NCBI GenBank assembly: GCA_003538495.1
Contig: DPSD01000056.1
Span: forward strand, 441-7,373
Direction of reading: 5' to 3'
Length of the DNA stretch: 6,933 nt
Origin: Accumulibacter sp.
Lineage (GTDB): Bacteria > Pseudomonadota > Gammaproteobacteria > Burkholderiales > Rhodocyclaceae
In this document: positions 1-6,614 of the stretch, one piece after another
Numbering within the stretch: the stretch's first letter is position 1
How the letters are laid out: each line of letters starts with the position of its first letter
The notes under the pieces: generated by a model
Databases searched by the model: none
Told to the model about the DNA's origin: nothing
What the model saw: only the letters and a program-made list of their open reading frames with translations
Program-made: the position numbers and the translations under genes

Positions 1-330
1 GTGCCGTCTGGTCGGCGCTGGCAGTCAGCACCCGGCGGCCGTCGGCGCTGAAGACGGCGCCGAAGACGGCGCCCTCGTGGCGCATCGGTAATCCCAGCGC
101 GCTGCCGGTTCCGGCGTCCCACAGGCGCGCCGTCCGATCGTCGCTGGCGGTCACCACGCGGCGGCCGTCAGCGCTGAACGCCGCCGCATGGACGGGTCCG
201 CGATGGCGCATCGGCTCGCCCAGCGGCTTGCCGCTGCGGGCGTCCCAGAGGCGCGCGCTGTGGTCGTCGCTGGCGGTCAGAACGCGGCTGCCATCGGCAC
301 TGACGGCGGCGACGTTCACCCGGCCGCGAT
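1..330 (-). repeat. Tandem WD40-coding repeats, 126-bp (42-residue) period
   Basis: Within the 3' part of the large membrane-protein gene the DNA repeats every 126 bp. The ten bases TCGCTGGCGG occur at 141-150 and 267-276, with a close variant (GCGCTGGCAG) at 15-24. The encoded units share SADG-(S/R)-RV-(L/V)-TAS-(D/A)-D and end in RLWDA with W788 and W830. At least three units are present, the third cut by the window edge. The 42-residue spacing is normal for WD40 blades. The high DNA-level identity suggests recent duplication or gene conversion. Confidence 0.85.
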
Positions 331-2608
331 GCGGAAAAGCGACTGCGCTCGCCTGCTCGACGTACAGCGCCTCGCGCAGAGCGGGCGCGAGCTGCTCGGG
401 ATCACTGACCACCAGCCAGCCGCCGAGGCCAGCGAGCACGGCGACAGCGAGCAGGAAGACGCCCCAGGCGCGGCGCGAAGCGCCGAGAAAGCTCAGACCG
501 TTACGCCACAGCAGACGGTCGAGCAGCGCCGCCAGCCAGTCGCCCAACAGCCCCGGCCGGCGCCGCGACGGCAGCCGCGCCAGCCAGTCGGCCCACTCGC
601 GCGGCGCGCGCAGCATCAGCTGCCGCGGTGTCCGGCCGTCCATATAGCCGAGATAGAGCGTGTCGGCGAGCACCGCGTCGGCCTCCGGGGCTGGCCTGCG
701 ACGCAGGCCGAGAGGACCCGGCGGCTCCTCCAGTTGCAGCATCTGCTGGCCGTCGGCGGCCGGCTTGAGCTGGCCGAGGCGGCTCTGCAGCACCTGCCGA
801 ATCTCCTGCTGAATCACCGGCGGAACGCTGTCGAGCAAGGCCAGCCGCAGCCAGTCGGGCATCTTCTGGCGGCGCATCCACGGCAGGCTGGCGAGCCGCG
901 CGTAATAGCGGGCGATGAAGCCCGGCAGATCGTCTTCGTCGACGCCGGCGTTGAGCAAGTATTGTTCGCCGAGCAGCAGCGTGAACTGCCAGCGGATCAC
1001 CGGCGGCACGGCGCAGGCGCAAAGCCAGTAGTAACCGTTCTCGCCGAGGTACAGCTTGAGCTGCGCGATCAGGTCGGCGACTTCGGCGGCGCGGGCAAAA
1101 GGCGGTGCGTCGGCCAGCAGGCGATCTTCCAGCCCCTGCTCTTCCAGCGCGCGCAGCAGGCGCGGATAGCGCTGCGGGCGGCTGAGGCCGAACTCGGGCA
1201 GACGGCCGGTGACCACCAGTTCGGCCCACGCGGCCAGCGCCGCCTCGTCGAGCGGCAGGATGATGAAGCCGGGGTCGGCGCTGCGCTCGGCGCGCTCGAT
1301 CGCCTCTTCGCGCACGCCCCAGCTGCGCGGTTCGACGGGCGAGAACACGGCGCGATCGGACCAGCGGTGAAAACCGGCGCGAAGCGCCCAGCCACGCCAG
1401 TTACCGCGCTGATCGACCAGCAGGTCGCCATCGGAAACGACGATCAGACGCTGGCCGACCGGCGGTGCCGGCAGGCGGTCGAGCGGCTCGCCATCGACGC
1501 CATTCAGCCGCCACCCGCTGTCGGCTGGCCGGACCGTGCGCGCGGTGCCAGTCGCCTGGTCGTGCTGCACCAGCCGGATATCCACCTCGATGCCCTGGCG
1601 CCGCAGACGTTGTGCCCAGTGGTAGAACATCCGACCGCGCGGGTCCTGCTCATTGACCACATCGACCAGCAGCAGGTAAGAGGGCGTCAGCCGTGCCGCC
1701 CGGTAGCGCAGTTGCAGCACCCCCAGCCGGCGCAGCGTCGCCTCGATAGTCCGCTTTACGTCGAGCGGCGGGCGGCGCTGCAGGCGATCACGCAGCGCCG
1801 CCGGGCCGGCCACGTGGCGCGCCAGGCGCGCGCTGACTTCGGCCGGCAGCGGCGGCACGATGCGCTCGGCCTCCTGGCGCAGGCTGCTGTCGTCGAGCGT
1901 GATCGGCCGGCCGCTGCGCCGGGAGTGACCGAGCCATGGCACAGCGAAAGGAATCGCCAGCCCGAGCACGGCCAGCGCGCCGAGGCCGAGCAGTCCGCTG
2001 CTGATCCACGGTCGTAGCTCCCGGTTGTAGCGCACCGCCGGGAAAAAGCCGTAAGAACGTTCTCCAGTCCTGTCCTGCGCGGTGCCGGCCGACGGCGTGG
2101 TCACCGCCGCCGGCGTGTCGGCAGGCGCTGGCGCTGGCGGAGCTGCCTGCGGCGGAACCGACGGCGGCGTCTGCATCCGGTCGTACACCGCGAACACCAT
2201 CACCGCCGCCAGCACTGCCAGGACGGCGGCTTTCCAGCGCCTCCGCGCGGTTGTGGGCTGCGCTGGCGCGGTCTCGGGCGGCGTTGGCGCGATGTCGCCG
2301 CCTGGCGGAGGGTAAGTGGCCTTCACGCCGGCCCACTCTGCGAACAGCGCGTCGAAACGCTCCTGATCCGCCCGGCTCTTGCAGAAGATCGGGCGCAGTT
2401 TCGGTGCCAGCCATTCGGCATCGACTGGCGAGGCCGCCAGCGGTACCTGCCGGGCGAGATGAAGAACCAGTCTGGCGGCGTCGATCGCCTCCGACGGTCC
2501 GATGCTGAAGCCTCGCTCGCGGAGAAAGATCACCAGACTGTCGACGCTGCTTTCGTGGGACCAATGGACAGCGCGTCCCTCTGCAGTCAACGTGGCAGCG
2601 GCAGGCAT
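1..2608 (-). CDS. Large membrane protein: TM - TM - degenerate vWA - helical region - TM - WD40 repeats (3' end beyond window)
   Basis: Open from an ATG at 2608 to the left edge (869 codons seen, no stop). The ATG directly follows the stop of the MoxR gene (TGAATG), with no good Shine-Dalgarno, so translational coupling is likely. Visible layout: a soluble N-terminal part (1-120); TM1 about 126-142 after an Arg-rich stretch; a Pro/Ala-rich linker; TM2 about 201-226; a vWA-like domain about 308-450 with core strand SYLLLVDVV (310-318) and a later strand ending VVSDGD (391-395); a mostly helical region 450-700 with distinctive tracts YYWLCACA (526-533) and WMRRQKMPDW (577-586); TM3 about 715-735; then WD40 repeats from about 760, with WD at 788-789 and 830-831. 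The DxSxS metal motif of vWA domains is absent. MoxR ATPases commonly work with vWA partners, so this is probably the partner of the ATPase next door; WD40 propellers bind ligands or proteins, so a sensor role is inferred. Gene and frame are secure; function is not. Confidence 0.9.
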   Translation of the reverse strand, partial: MPAAATLTAEGRAVHWSHESSVDSLVIFLRERGFSIGPSEAIDAARLVLHLARQVPLAASPVDAEWLAPKLRPIFCKSRADQERFDALFAEWAGVKATYPPPGGDIAPTPPETAPAQPTTARRRWKAAVLAVLAAVMVFAVYDRMQTPPSVPPQAAPPAPAPADTPAAVTTPSAGTAQDRTGERSYGFFPAVRYNRELRPWISSGLLGLGALAVLGLAIPFAVPWLGHSRRSGRPITLDDSSLRQEAERIVPPLPAEVSARLARHVAGPAALRDRLQRRPPLDVKRTIEATLRRLGVLQLRYRAARLTPSYLLLVDVVNEQDPRGRMFYHWAQRLRRQGIEVDIRLVQHDQATGTARTVRPADSGWRLNGVDGEPLDRLPAPPVGQRLIVVSDGDLLVDQRGNWRGWALRAGFHRWSDRAVFSPVEPRSWGVREEAIERAERSADPGFIILPLDEAALAAWAELVVTGRLPEFGLSRPQRYPRLLRALEEQGLEDRLLADAPPFARAAEVADLIAQLKLYLGENGYYWLCACAVPPVIRWQFTLLLGEQYLLNAGVDEDDLPGFIARYYARLASLPWMRRQKMPDWLRLALLDSVPPVIQQEIRQVLQSRLGQLKPAADGQQMLQLEEPPGPLGLRRRPAPEADAVLADTLYLGYMDGRTPRQLMLRAPREWADWLARLPSRRRPGLLGDWLAALLDRLLWRNGLSFLGASRRAWGVFLLAVAVLAGLGGWLVVSDPEQLAPALREALYVEQASAVAFPHRGRVNVAAVSADGSRVLTASDDHSARLWDARSGKPLGEPMRHRGPVHAAAFSADGRRVVTASDDRTARLWDAGTGSALGLPMRHEGAVFGAVFSADGRRVLTASADQTA

Positions 2609-3805
2609 TCAGGTCGACGCCGGCCTCAGATCGACCTGCCGCAGCCGTTTAAACGCGTCGAGCAGCGTCTTGACGTCGTCGCCGTGCTTGACCACCGCAC
2701 TGAGGGTACGGAGCAGCAACGCCTTGTTGCCTTCCAGATCGTGCTGCGGGCTGGCGCCGAGGTGTTGCAGCACGCGCGCCCAGTCGAGCAGTTCCGAGGT
2801 GCCGGGGGTGTAGGCCGTGTGCGCCGCCGGATCGTCGCGAAAAGCGATGAAGAACGACAGCAGCGCTTCGTAGAACGGCGAAAGCGGCGGGTACGCGGCA
2901 GCGTCCGGCGGCGATTCCGAACCAGGCGGGGTCAGACCGGCGACGCGCGCGCGCAGGATCTCGCGCAGCTTGTCCTGCGTCGGATCGGGGATGTGATAGA
3001 AGACGCAGCGCCGCAGGAAGGGCTCGGGCAGGTCACGTTCGGAGTTGCTCGAGATCACCACCACCGGCCGGAAACGGGGATCGTCGGGCGCGGCGATCAG
3101 CCGGTTGCGCAGGTCGCGAATGCGAAACTCCATCCGCTCGATGCCGTTGAGCAGGTCGTTGGGAACGTCGCGGGCGGCCTTGTCGATCTCGTCGATGAGC
3201 ACCACGCTGCGCCGCGCGGCACGCGCCGCGACGCTGCCGCCGGTGGCTGCCGTGGAGGCCGTCGCGTGCGCCGGCGAAGGCAGCCGCTCGTGCTCGGCGT
3301 CGGAGCCGACGGGTCCGGCAAACCCTACCGCGTCGCAGCGTCGATCCCACTCGATCAGGTCGCCGTAGGGACCGGGGTTGGCGTACAGGATCGCCTTGCC
3401 GATCGGACCGAACGTCAGGAAATGCTCGGCTGGCAACGGCGAACGCTGCTGCGCTGGCGCCAGCTGCGCATCGGCCATCTGGCCAACCAGATCGAAGCGA
3501 TAAAAGAGTTCCTGCGCTTCGCTCAGCGACTGCGCCTCGAAGCGCAACACCGGACCGATGCCAAGCTCCCAGGCGACACGCTCGGCCAGTTCGCTCTTGC
3601 CGGTGCCCGGCCGGCCGGTGAGCAACAAGGGCTTGGCGAGGATCAACGCGGTATTGACCGCCTCGACAAGACCGGCGTCGGCCTGGTAGCCGGCCGGATG
3701 ACCTGGCGCCTGCTCGTCGAGAATCTCCTGCCCTTTCGAATTGAACCAGGGCCGACGCGTCTGGCCAAGCGCCACTGAATCACCGGAACCCCTGAAACTA
3801 TCCAT
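2609..3805 (-). CDS. MoxR-family AAA+ ATPase
   Basis: A 398-aa ATPase. Motifs seen: Walker A GRPGTGKS at 64-71, Walker B VVLIDEID at 201-208, sensor-1-like SSNSERD around 252-258 (N254), and arginine-finger candidates in FLRRC (R265, R266). The lid/C-terminal helical region follows to 398. These fit the MoxR group of AAA+ proteins, which use ATP to remodel partner proteins and usually pair with a vWA protein; the next gene encodes a vWA-like domain. About 130 residues separate Walker A from Walker B, more than is usual for MoxR; the extra includes an Ala/Ser/Gly-rich low-complexity tract around 168-198. I chose the ATG at 3805 rather than an upstream in-frame start because it overlaps the previous stop by 8 nt (ATGGATAG), has GGAAAG six bases upstream, and the 62 residues further upstream are low-complexity and lie inside the preceding gene. 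Cytoplasmic; no signal peptide. Confidence 0.93.
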   Translation of the reverse strand: MDSFRGSGDSVALGQTRRPWFNSKGQEILDEQAPGHPAGYQADAGLVEAVNTALILAKPLLLTGRPGTGKSELAERVAWELGIGPVLRFEAQSLSEAQELFYRFDLVGQMADAQLAPAQQRSPLPAEHFLTFGPIGKAILYANPGPYGDLIEWDRRCDAVGFAGPVGSDAEHERLPSPAHATASTAATGGSVAARAARRSVVLIDEIDKAARDVPNDLLNGIERMEFRIRDLRNRLIAAPDDPRFRPVVVISSNSERDLPEPFLRRCVFYHIPDPTQDKLREILRARVAGLTPPGSESPPDAAAYPPLSPFYEALLSFFIAFRDDPAAHTAYTPGTSELLDWARVLQHLGASPQHDLEGNKALLLRTLSAVVKHGDDVKTLLDAFKRLRQVDLRPAST

Positions 3806-4520
3806 GGCCTGCTTTCCGATCAGAGTGAAAGAAACCGAACAACTGCTTGAAGAAGCCGCCTTCGGCAGGCGCGTTGCCGCCCGCTTCGCTGCCCTTCTTG
3901 TCGCCCTCTGGGCCGCTCGCGACGGTGTTCGGGCCCGTCGCCCTGGCGTGGTGAAGGACCTGCCCGACGGCCGTCTGAATGTCGTCGTCAAGGGCGATCG
4001 GATTCTCGCGCCGGAAGCGGCCGGGCGGGTCGGGATGCAGAATCTTCCACGGGAAGGTCTTCATCGGCGTCTCGCCGACGCTCCACAGATCGAGGTCGAG
4101 CTTCTGCGCTGCGCCGAGCCAGAACACCGGCGCGTCGGCCTGCGCCAGCTCGGCCGGCGTGAAGCTGCCGAAAAAGCTGCTGTTCGCCGGCAGGTTCTGG
4201 TGCAACGCATCCGAGAAGATCAGCACGAAGTCGTCTGCCGAAAGCGCCCCGAGCCCTTCACGCAGGTAGGCGGCACGACTGGCATCGCCGGCCAGCGGGC
4301 ACACCTCGAAGTCGGCCAGCTCGATCCGGCGTTGCCAGTCATCACGCGGGTAGCGCAGGAACTTGGCGCGAAACTCCTGCACGATCGGAACCGCCTTGTC
4401 ATCCTGAGCCCAGATGGCCCGGACAACGCGATGGCCAGGCCCCCCGGTGGCCGACTGCCCATCGCCGCTGTCGGTCTGCTGCTGCGACGCCAGGCGCTGC
4501 CGGTAGCTGTCTCTGGCCAT
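3798..4520 (-). CDS. Unrecognised 240-aa protein of the TIR-MoxR unit
   Basis: I do not recognise this family. The ATG at 4520 lies 8 nt after the TIR stop; the TAG stop at 3798-3800 overlaps the MoxR start. Visible parts: a polar Gln/Ser/Gly-rich N-terminus (1-30); a compact core (31-195) with alternating hydrophobic strands and helices, including VVRAIWAQDD (32-41), a Trp/Arg segment (52-66), DDFVLIFSDALH (96-107) and APVFWLGAAQ (130-139); a low-complexity Gly/Glu/Lys/Ala linker (196-221); and a short tail rich in Phe (FFKQLFGFF, 223-231) that looks like an amphipathic helix or docking peptide. No transmembrane segment, signal peptide or catalytic motif that I can name. Its position between effector and ATPase, with tight coupling on both sides, argues it is an integral part of the system, perhaps an adaptor or a second alpha/beta effector or regulator. 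That role is inference only. Confidence 0.88.
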   Translation of the reverse strand: MARDSYRQRLASQQQTDSGDGQSATGGPGHRVVRAIWAQDDKAVPIVQEFRAKFLRYPRDDWQRRIELADFEVCPLAGDASRAAYLREGLGALSADDFVLIFSDALHQNLPANSSFFGSFTPAELAQADAPVFWLGAAQKLDLDLWSVGETPMKTFPWKILHPDPPGRFRRENPIALDDDIQTAVGQVLHHARATGPNTVASGPEGDKKGSEAGGNAPAEGGFFKQLFGFFHSDRKAGHG

Positions 4521-4528
4521 GCCGGGAC

Positions 4529-5098
4529 TCAGTTTTTCGCCGGAAGTGTGGCCTTCAAGCGCATGACCAGCTGGTGGATGGCGTCGCCGAGCAGCGGGTC
4601 GTTCTCGGGCGGCAGCCGGATCAGTCGGGCAAACTCGTCGAAGGGGCCGAGAAACTGGAGGTCGCCAACCTTTTCGAGCTTCGTGACCGCCTTGCTGAAC
4701 TCGCGGTTGACGAAAGCGACGTTCGGATCGGCGGCATCCGGATCAAACAGCAGCAGATCCGGCTCGATTTCCTGGGTTTGCACGAACAGCAGGCGCATCG
4801 CGTCAGCGCCGCCTTGCTGATAGCGGCCGACAGCGTACGCCAGTTCCTTGTGGCATTCGTCCGAAAGCCAGTAGCGGTTGCTGAGCATCACCACGAAATG
4901 GGTGGTCTGGTCGAGCGCCGCCTGGACCTCGGACCGCCACACGCTGCCCGCCGCGAGCTTGTCCTTGTCCATGAACACGCCGGCCAAACCGAGGCCCTTC
5001 TGGTACATCCGGAGCTGCTGGTAAAACTGCTCGGTCAGCCCGGTGGTGTTCGGCTCGTGCTTGTAGGACATGAAAACATAGGGTGGTCTGGCTGCCAT
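4529..5098 (-). CDS. Stand-alone TIR-domain protein, likely NAD-processing effector
   Basis: A 189-aa protein that is almost entirely one TIR domain. It starts with the strand YVFMSYKH (7-14). A BB-loop-like segment, VFMDKDKLAAG (41-51), follows, then VWRSEVQAALDQ (53-64), the strand FVVMLSNRYWLSD (68-80), and CHKEL (82-86). In this arrangement E85 occupies the place of the catalytic glutamate of NAD-cleaving TIR domains. Bacterial TIR proteins act as NADases, often making signalling cyclic-ADP-ribose variants, in anti-phage systems; that activity here is inferred from family knowledge. The remaining residues (110-189) are helical with no second domain I can name. I chose the ATG at 5098 rather than an in-frame TTG at 5104 because AGGGAG (5108-5113) sits 9 nt upstream of the ATG but only 3 nt from the TTG. 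It is the first gene of the four-gene unit. Confidence 0.92.
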   Translation of the reverse strand: MAARPPYVFMSYKHEPNTTGLTEQFYQQLRMYQKGLGLAGVFMDKDKLAAGSVWRSEVQAALDQTTHFVVMLSNRYWLSDECHKELAYAVGRYQQGGADAMRLLFVQTQEIEPDLLLFDPDAADPNVAFVNREFSKAVTKLEKVGDLQFLGPFDEFARLIRLPPENDPLLGDAIHQLVMRLKATLPAKN

Positions 5099-5107
5099 TG
5101 GCAATGT

Positions 5108-5113
5108 CTCCCT
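5108..5113 (-). promoter_or_regulatory. Ribosome binding site of the TIR gene
   Basis: AGGGAG on the minus strand, 9 nt before the ATG at 5098. It is the clearest Shine-Dalgarno in the four-gene unit and decides the TIR start against the in-frame TTG at 5104. Confidence 0.6.
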
Positions 5114-5369
5114 GGCGCACGGCTGTTCGACGTCGGGTCCGCTCGCTGACCACCGGCTTGCGGGTGAACATTGGTGGTGCTGAAACGCTCACCCATCAGG
5201 GACAACGAAGCGCGTGCTGGCGACTTTGGCACAAACGGCCACTCGGTTCAAGCCGGAGAAAACGGGACGAGGCTGGCCAAGGCTGGACGAAGCGGGGGAC
5301 ACGAATGCAGCCAGCGCTGCGGCCACCCCCTGAACGCCGCGGCGCTGGCGTTCCAGGTTACCGGGAAGG
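5114..5369. other. Gene-less leader between methyltransferase remnant and TIR gene
   Basis: About 256 bases without a convincing gene on either strand; the open frames here lack recognisable protein features. The promoter of the TIR-MoxR unit should lie here or further upstream, but I cannot point to a clear -35/-10 pair on the minus strand. One hairpin sits near the right end (5329-5357). Confidence 0.5.
5329..5357 (-). terminator. Hairpin just downstream of methyltransferase remnant, possible terminator
   Basis: CCTGAACGCC (5329-5338) can pair with GGCGTTCCAGG (5347-5357) across an 8-nt GC-rich loop, giving ten pairs with one bulged base. It begins 13 nt after the TAG of the remnant reading frame on the minus strand. 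No run of T follows on the minus strand, so it is not a textbook intrinsic terminator; it could instead be a leader structure for the TIR unit. Confidence 0.35.
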
Positions 5370-6007
5370 CTACGGACGGGCTTCGAAAATCAGATTGAAC
5401 GGGCTCTGCGTAGCGCGCCGGAAGCGTCCGAAGCAGCCCGGGGTGAGCACCTCGCGCAAGCGCTCTTCGCCGGCCTGCGCGCCCAGACACCTGCCGACCT
5501 CCTGCGACCGCAAGTTCGGCGTGCAGATCAGCGTCGACGTCGCGTAGAAGATGCGGCCGACCGGGTTGACATTGTCGTCGAGCCGGTCGCTGGCGAAGGG
5601 CTCGAGCATCCACGTCCCGTCCGCTTTCAGCGAGCGCAGGACATGCGCCGAAGCGCCAACCGGGTCGCCCATGTCGCGCAGACAATCGAACACCGCGACG
5701 AATCGTAGGCTTCACCGGGAAAATCCGTGGCCCGCGAAACCTCGAAGCGGGCGCGCTCGCCGAGCGCCGTCCGGTCGGCCTGGCGGCGTGCCCAGTCGAT
5801 CGATGGCGGGCGATGGTCGAAGCCGACGAAGGTCGATTCCGGGTCGGCCTGCGCCATCAGGATGGTCGATGCGCCGTGGCCGCCGCCGACGTCGGCGACC
5901 TTCGCGCCAGCCCGCAACTTGCCGTCGACGTCTTCAAGAGCCGGGATTCAGTTGGCCACCAGGTTCGCCGCGTAACCAGGACGGAAAAACTTCCCGGTAC
6001 CGTGCAA
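5370..6007 (-). pseudogene. Class I SAM-dependent methyltransferase remnant (truncated, nonsense and frameshift)
   Basis: Read across two frames, this encodes the C-terminal two thirds of a methyltransferase of the kind with an N-terminal winged helix. Recognisable in order: FFRPGYAANLVAN near the broken start; motif I VADVGGGHGAST; FVGFDHRPPSIDWAR; then DFPGEAYD, CLRDMGDPVGAS, NPVGRIFYATSTLICTP, LGAQAGEERL, and the end FRRATQSPFNLIFEARP before a TAG at 5370-5372. Three lesions are visible. A TGA at 5948-5950 stands where the family has Trp in a WIPAL-like motif. One base is missing near 5699-5702, so YDSS is read where adding one T restores YDFVAVFDCLRDM. The N-terminal part before the LHGTGKFF stretch is gone, replaced by sequence with a stop at 6080-6082. 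Motif I has Gly where I would expect Cys, and the usual Val of a WMxVEP motif is missing. Almost certainly inactive; unlikely to belong to the TIR unit. Confidence 0.85.
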
Positions 6008-6008
6008 T

Positions 6009-6023
6009 TTGGTGCACCGCACC
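6009..6023 (+). repeat. Left arm of a 15-bp inverted repeat
   Basis: TTGGTGCACCGCACC, matched exactly on the other strand at 6617-6631. The methyltransferase homology stops at its left edge. It contains the 8-bp palindrome GGTGCACC. Confidence 0.7.
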
Positions 6024-6095
6024 CGGGAAACCCCGATGCCCGACCGGCTGCAAGCGCCACCCGCACCGACCTGGCAGGGCTAGCGCTCTGCCCGA

Positions 6096-6560
6096 TCAGG
6101 TCCGGCAAGATCCGGTCGGGCTGGGGCACCGTGAGGGCTCGCCGAGATGACTCACCTTCAGCCACTCCTTGTGCGCCGTCAATAGCGCCAGGCTCTTCGC
6201 GACATAATCGTGTGAAGACAGCTCGTTCGCGGCATAGCGCTGCAGGAGCTTCAGCCACCGCGTGTGAATCGCACAAGGCGTGCGCTGGCTGCCGCCGGCC
6301 AGCGGACAGTCAGGGCAGCGCGTCAGTGCCAGAGCCGTGATCGCCGCCTGTTTCTGCCACTGCTGCCGATAGTGCATGGCGTTGCCCTCGATCCAGGCCA
6401 ACGCCCGCTGCTCGCGCTGTTCCGGCGGGAAGCCCTCGACATACTCTTCGATGGCGGCGATCTGTCGACGAAAGAATTCCGTATCCGAGATCTCCTGACG
6501 CGAGGAATCGCCCACGAAGCGGGCGATCAGGGCCAGTGTCGGGTCATCTACGATATACAT
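6096..6560 (-). CDS. Unrecognised small protein with CPDC...CAIH motif
   Basis: A 154-aa protein starting at ATG 6560 (MYIVDDPTLALIARFVGD). I do not recognise a named family, but composition and periodicity are protein-like, and it looks like a conserved hypothetical. It is mostly helical and charged, with Trp/Gln-rich segments (WIEGNAMHYRQQWQK, 56-70). It has a Cys/His cluster C82-x2-C85-x10-C96-x2-H99, which could bind zinc or an iron-sulfur cluster. A helical C-terminal half follows, with WLKLLQRYA (102-110) and LLTAHKEWLKV (126-136). The last 18 or so residues, to the TGA at 6096-6098, are less structured and may be read-through of altered sequence, since the region lies inside the inverted repeat. 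An in-frame extension upstream of 6560 is possible, but that sequence holds the promoter-like elements. The ribosome site is weak. Probably monocistronic. Confidence 0.72.
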   Translation of the reverse strand: MYIVDDPTLALIARFVGDSSRQEISDTEFFRRQIAAIEEYVEGFPPEQREQRALAWIEGNAMHYRQQWQKQAAITALALTRCPDCPLAGGSQRTPCAIHTRWLKLLQRYAANELSSHDYVAKSLALLTAHKEWLKVSHLGEPSRCPSPTGSCRT

Positions 6561-6614
6561 GTGGTGTCCGGGAGACGTCAAGCAAGCCATCAGGAGGTTT
6601 AAATATAGCAACAT

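Noticed and set aside
1..330. 126-bp DNA repeats as a CRISPR array or intergenic repeat
   Set aside because: The period is a multiple of three, in frame, and encodes WD40 blades; no short identical repeats with unique spacers.
188..2017. Very long plus-strand open frame (609 codons) antisense to the membrane-protein gene
   Set aside because: Gln/Arg/Ala-rich product without domains. The minus-strand frame gives clear TM, vWA and WD40 features, and long antisense frames are expected in such GC-rich coding DNA.
1788..2564. Minus-strand open frame of 258 codons overlapping the start of the membrane-protein gene
   Set aside because: Out of frame with the coupled ATG at 2608; Arg/Gly/Ala-rich and featureless, whereas the 2608 frame stays open to the window edge.
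3806..3991. 62-residue N-terminal extension of the MoxR frame
   Set aside because: Low-complexity Arg/Ala/Ser sequence inside the preceding gene. The ATG at 3805 has a Shine-Dalgarno and a stop/start overlap.
2459..4820. Two long plus-strand open frames (2459-3778, 3741-4820)
   Set aside because: They lie opposite the MoxR, unknown and TIR genes, whose motifs are unmistakable on the minus strand; the plus-strand products show no recognisable motifs.
6593..6598. AGGAGG-like ribosome site on the plus strand
   Set aside because: No ATG, GTG or TTG at a suitable distance opens a plausible plus-strand frame.
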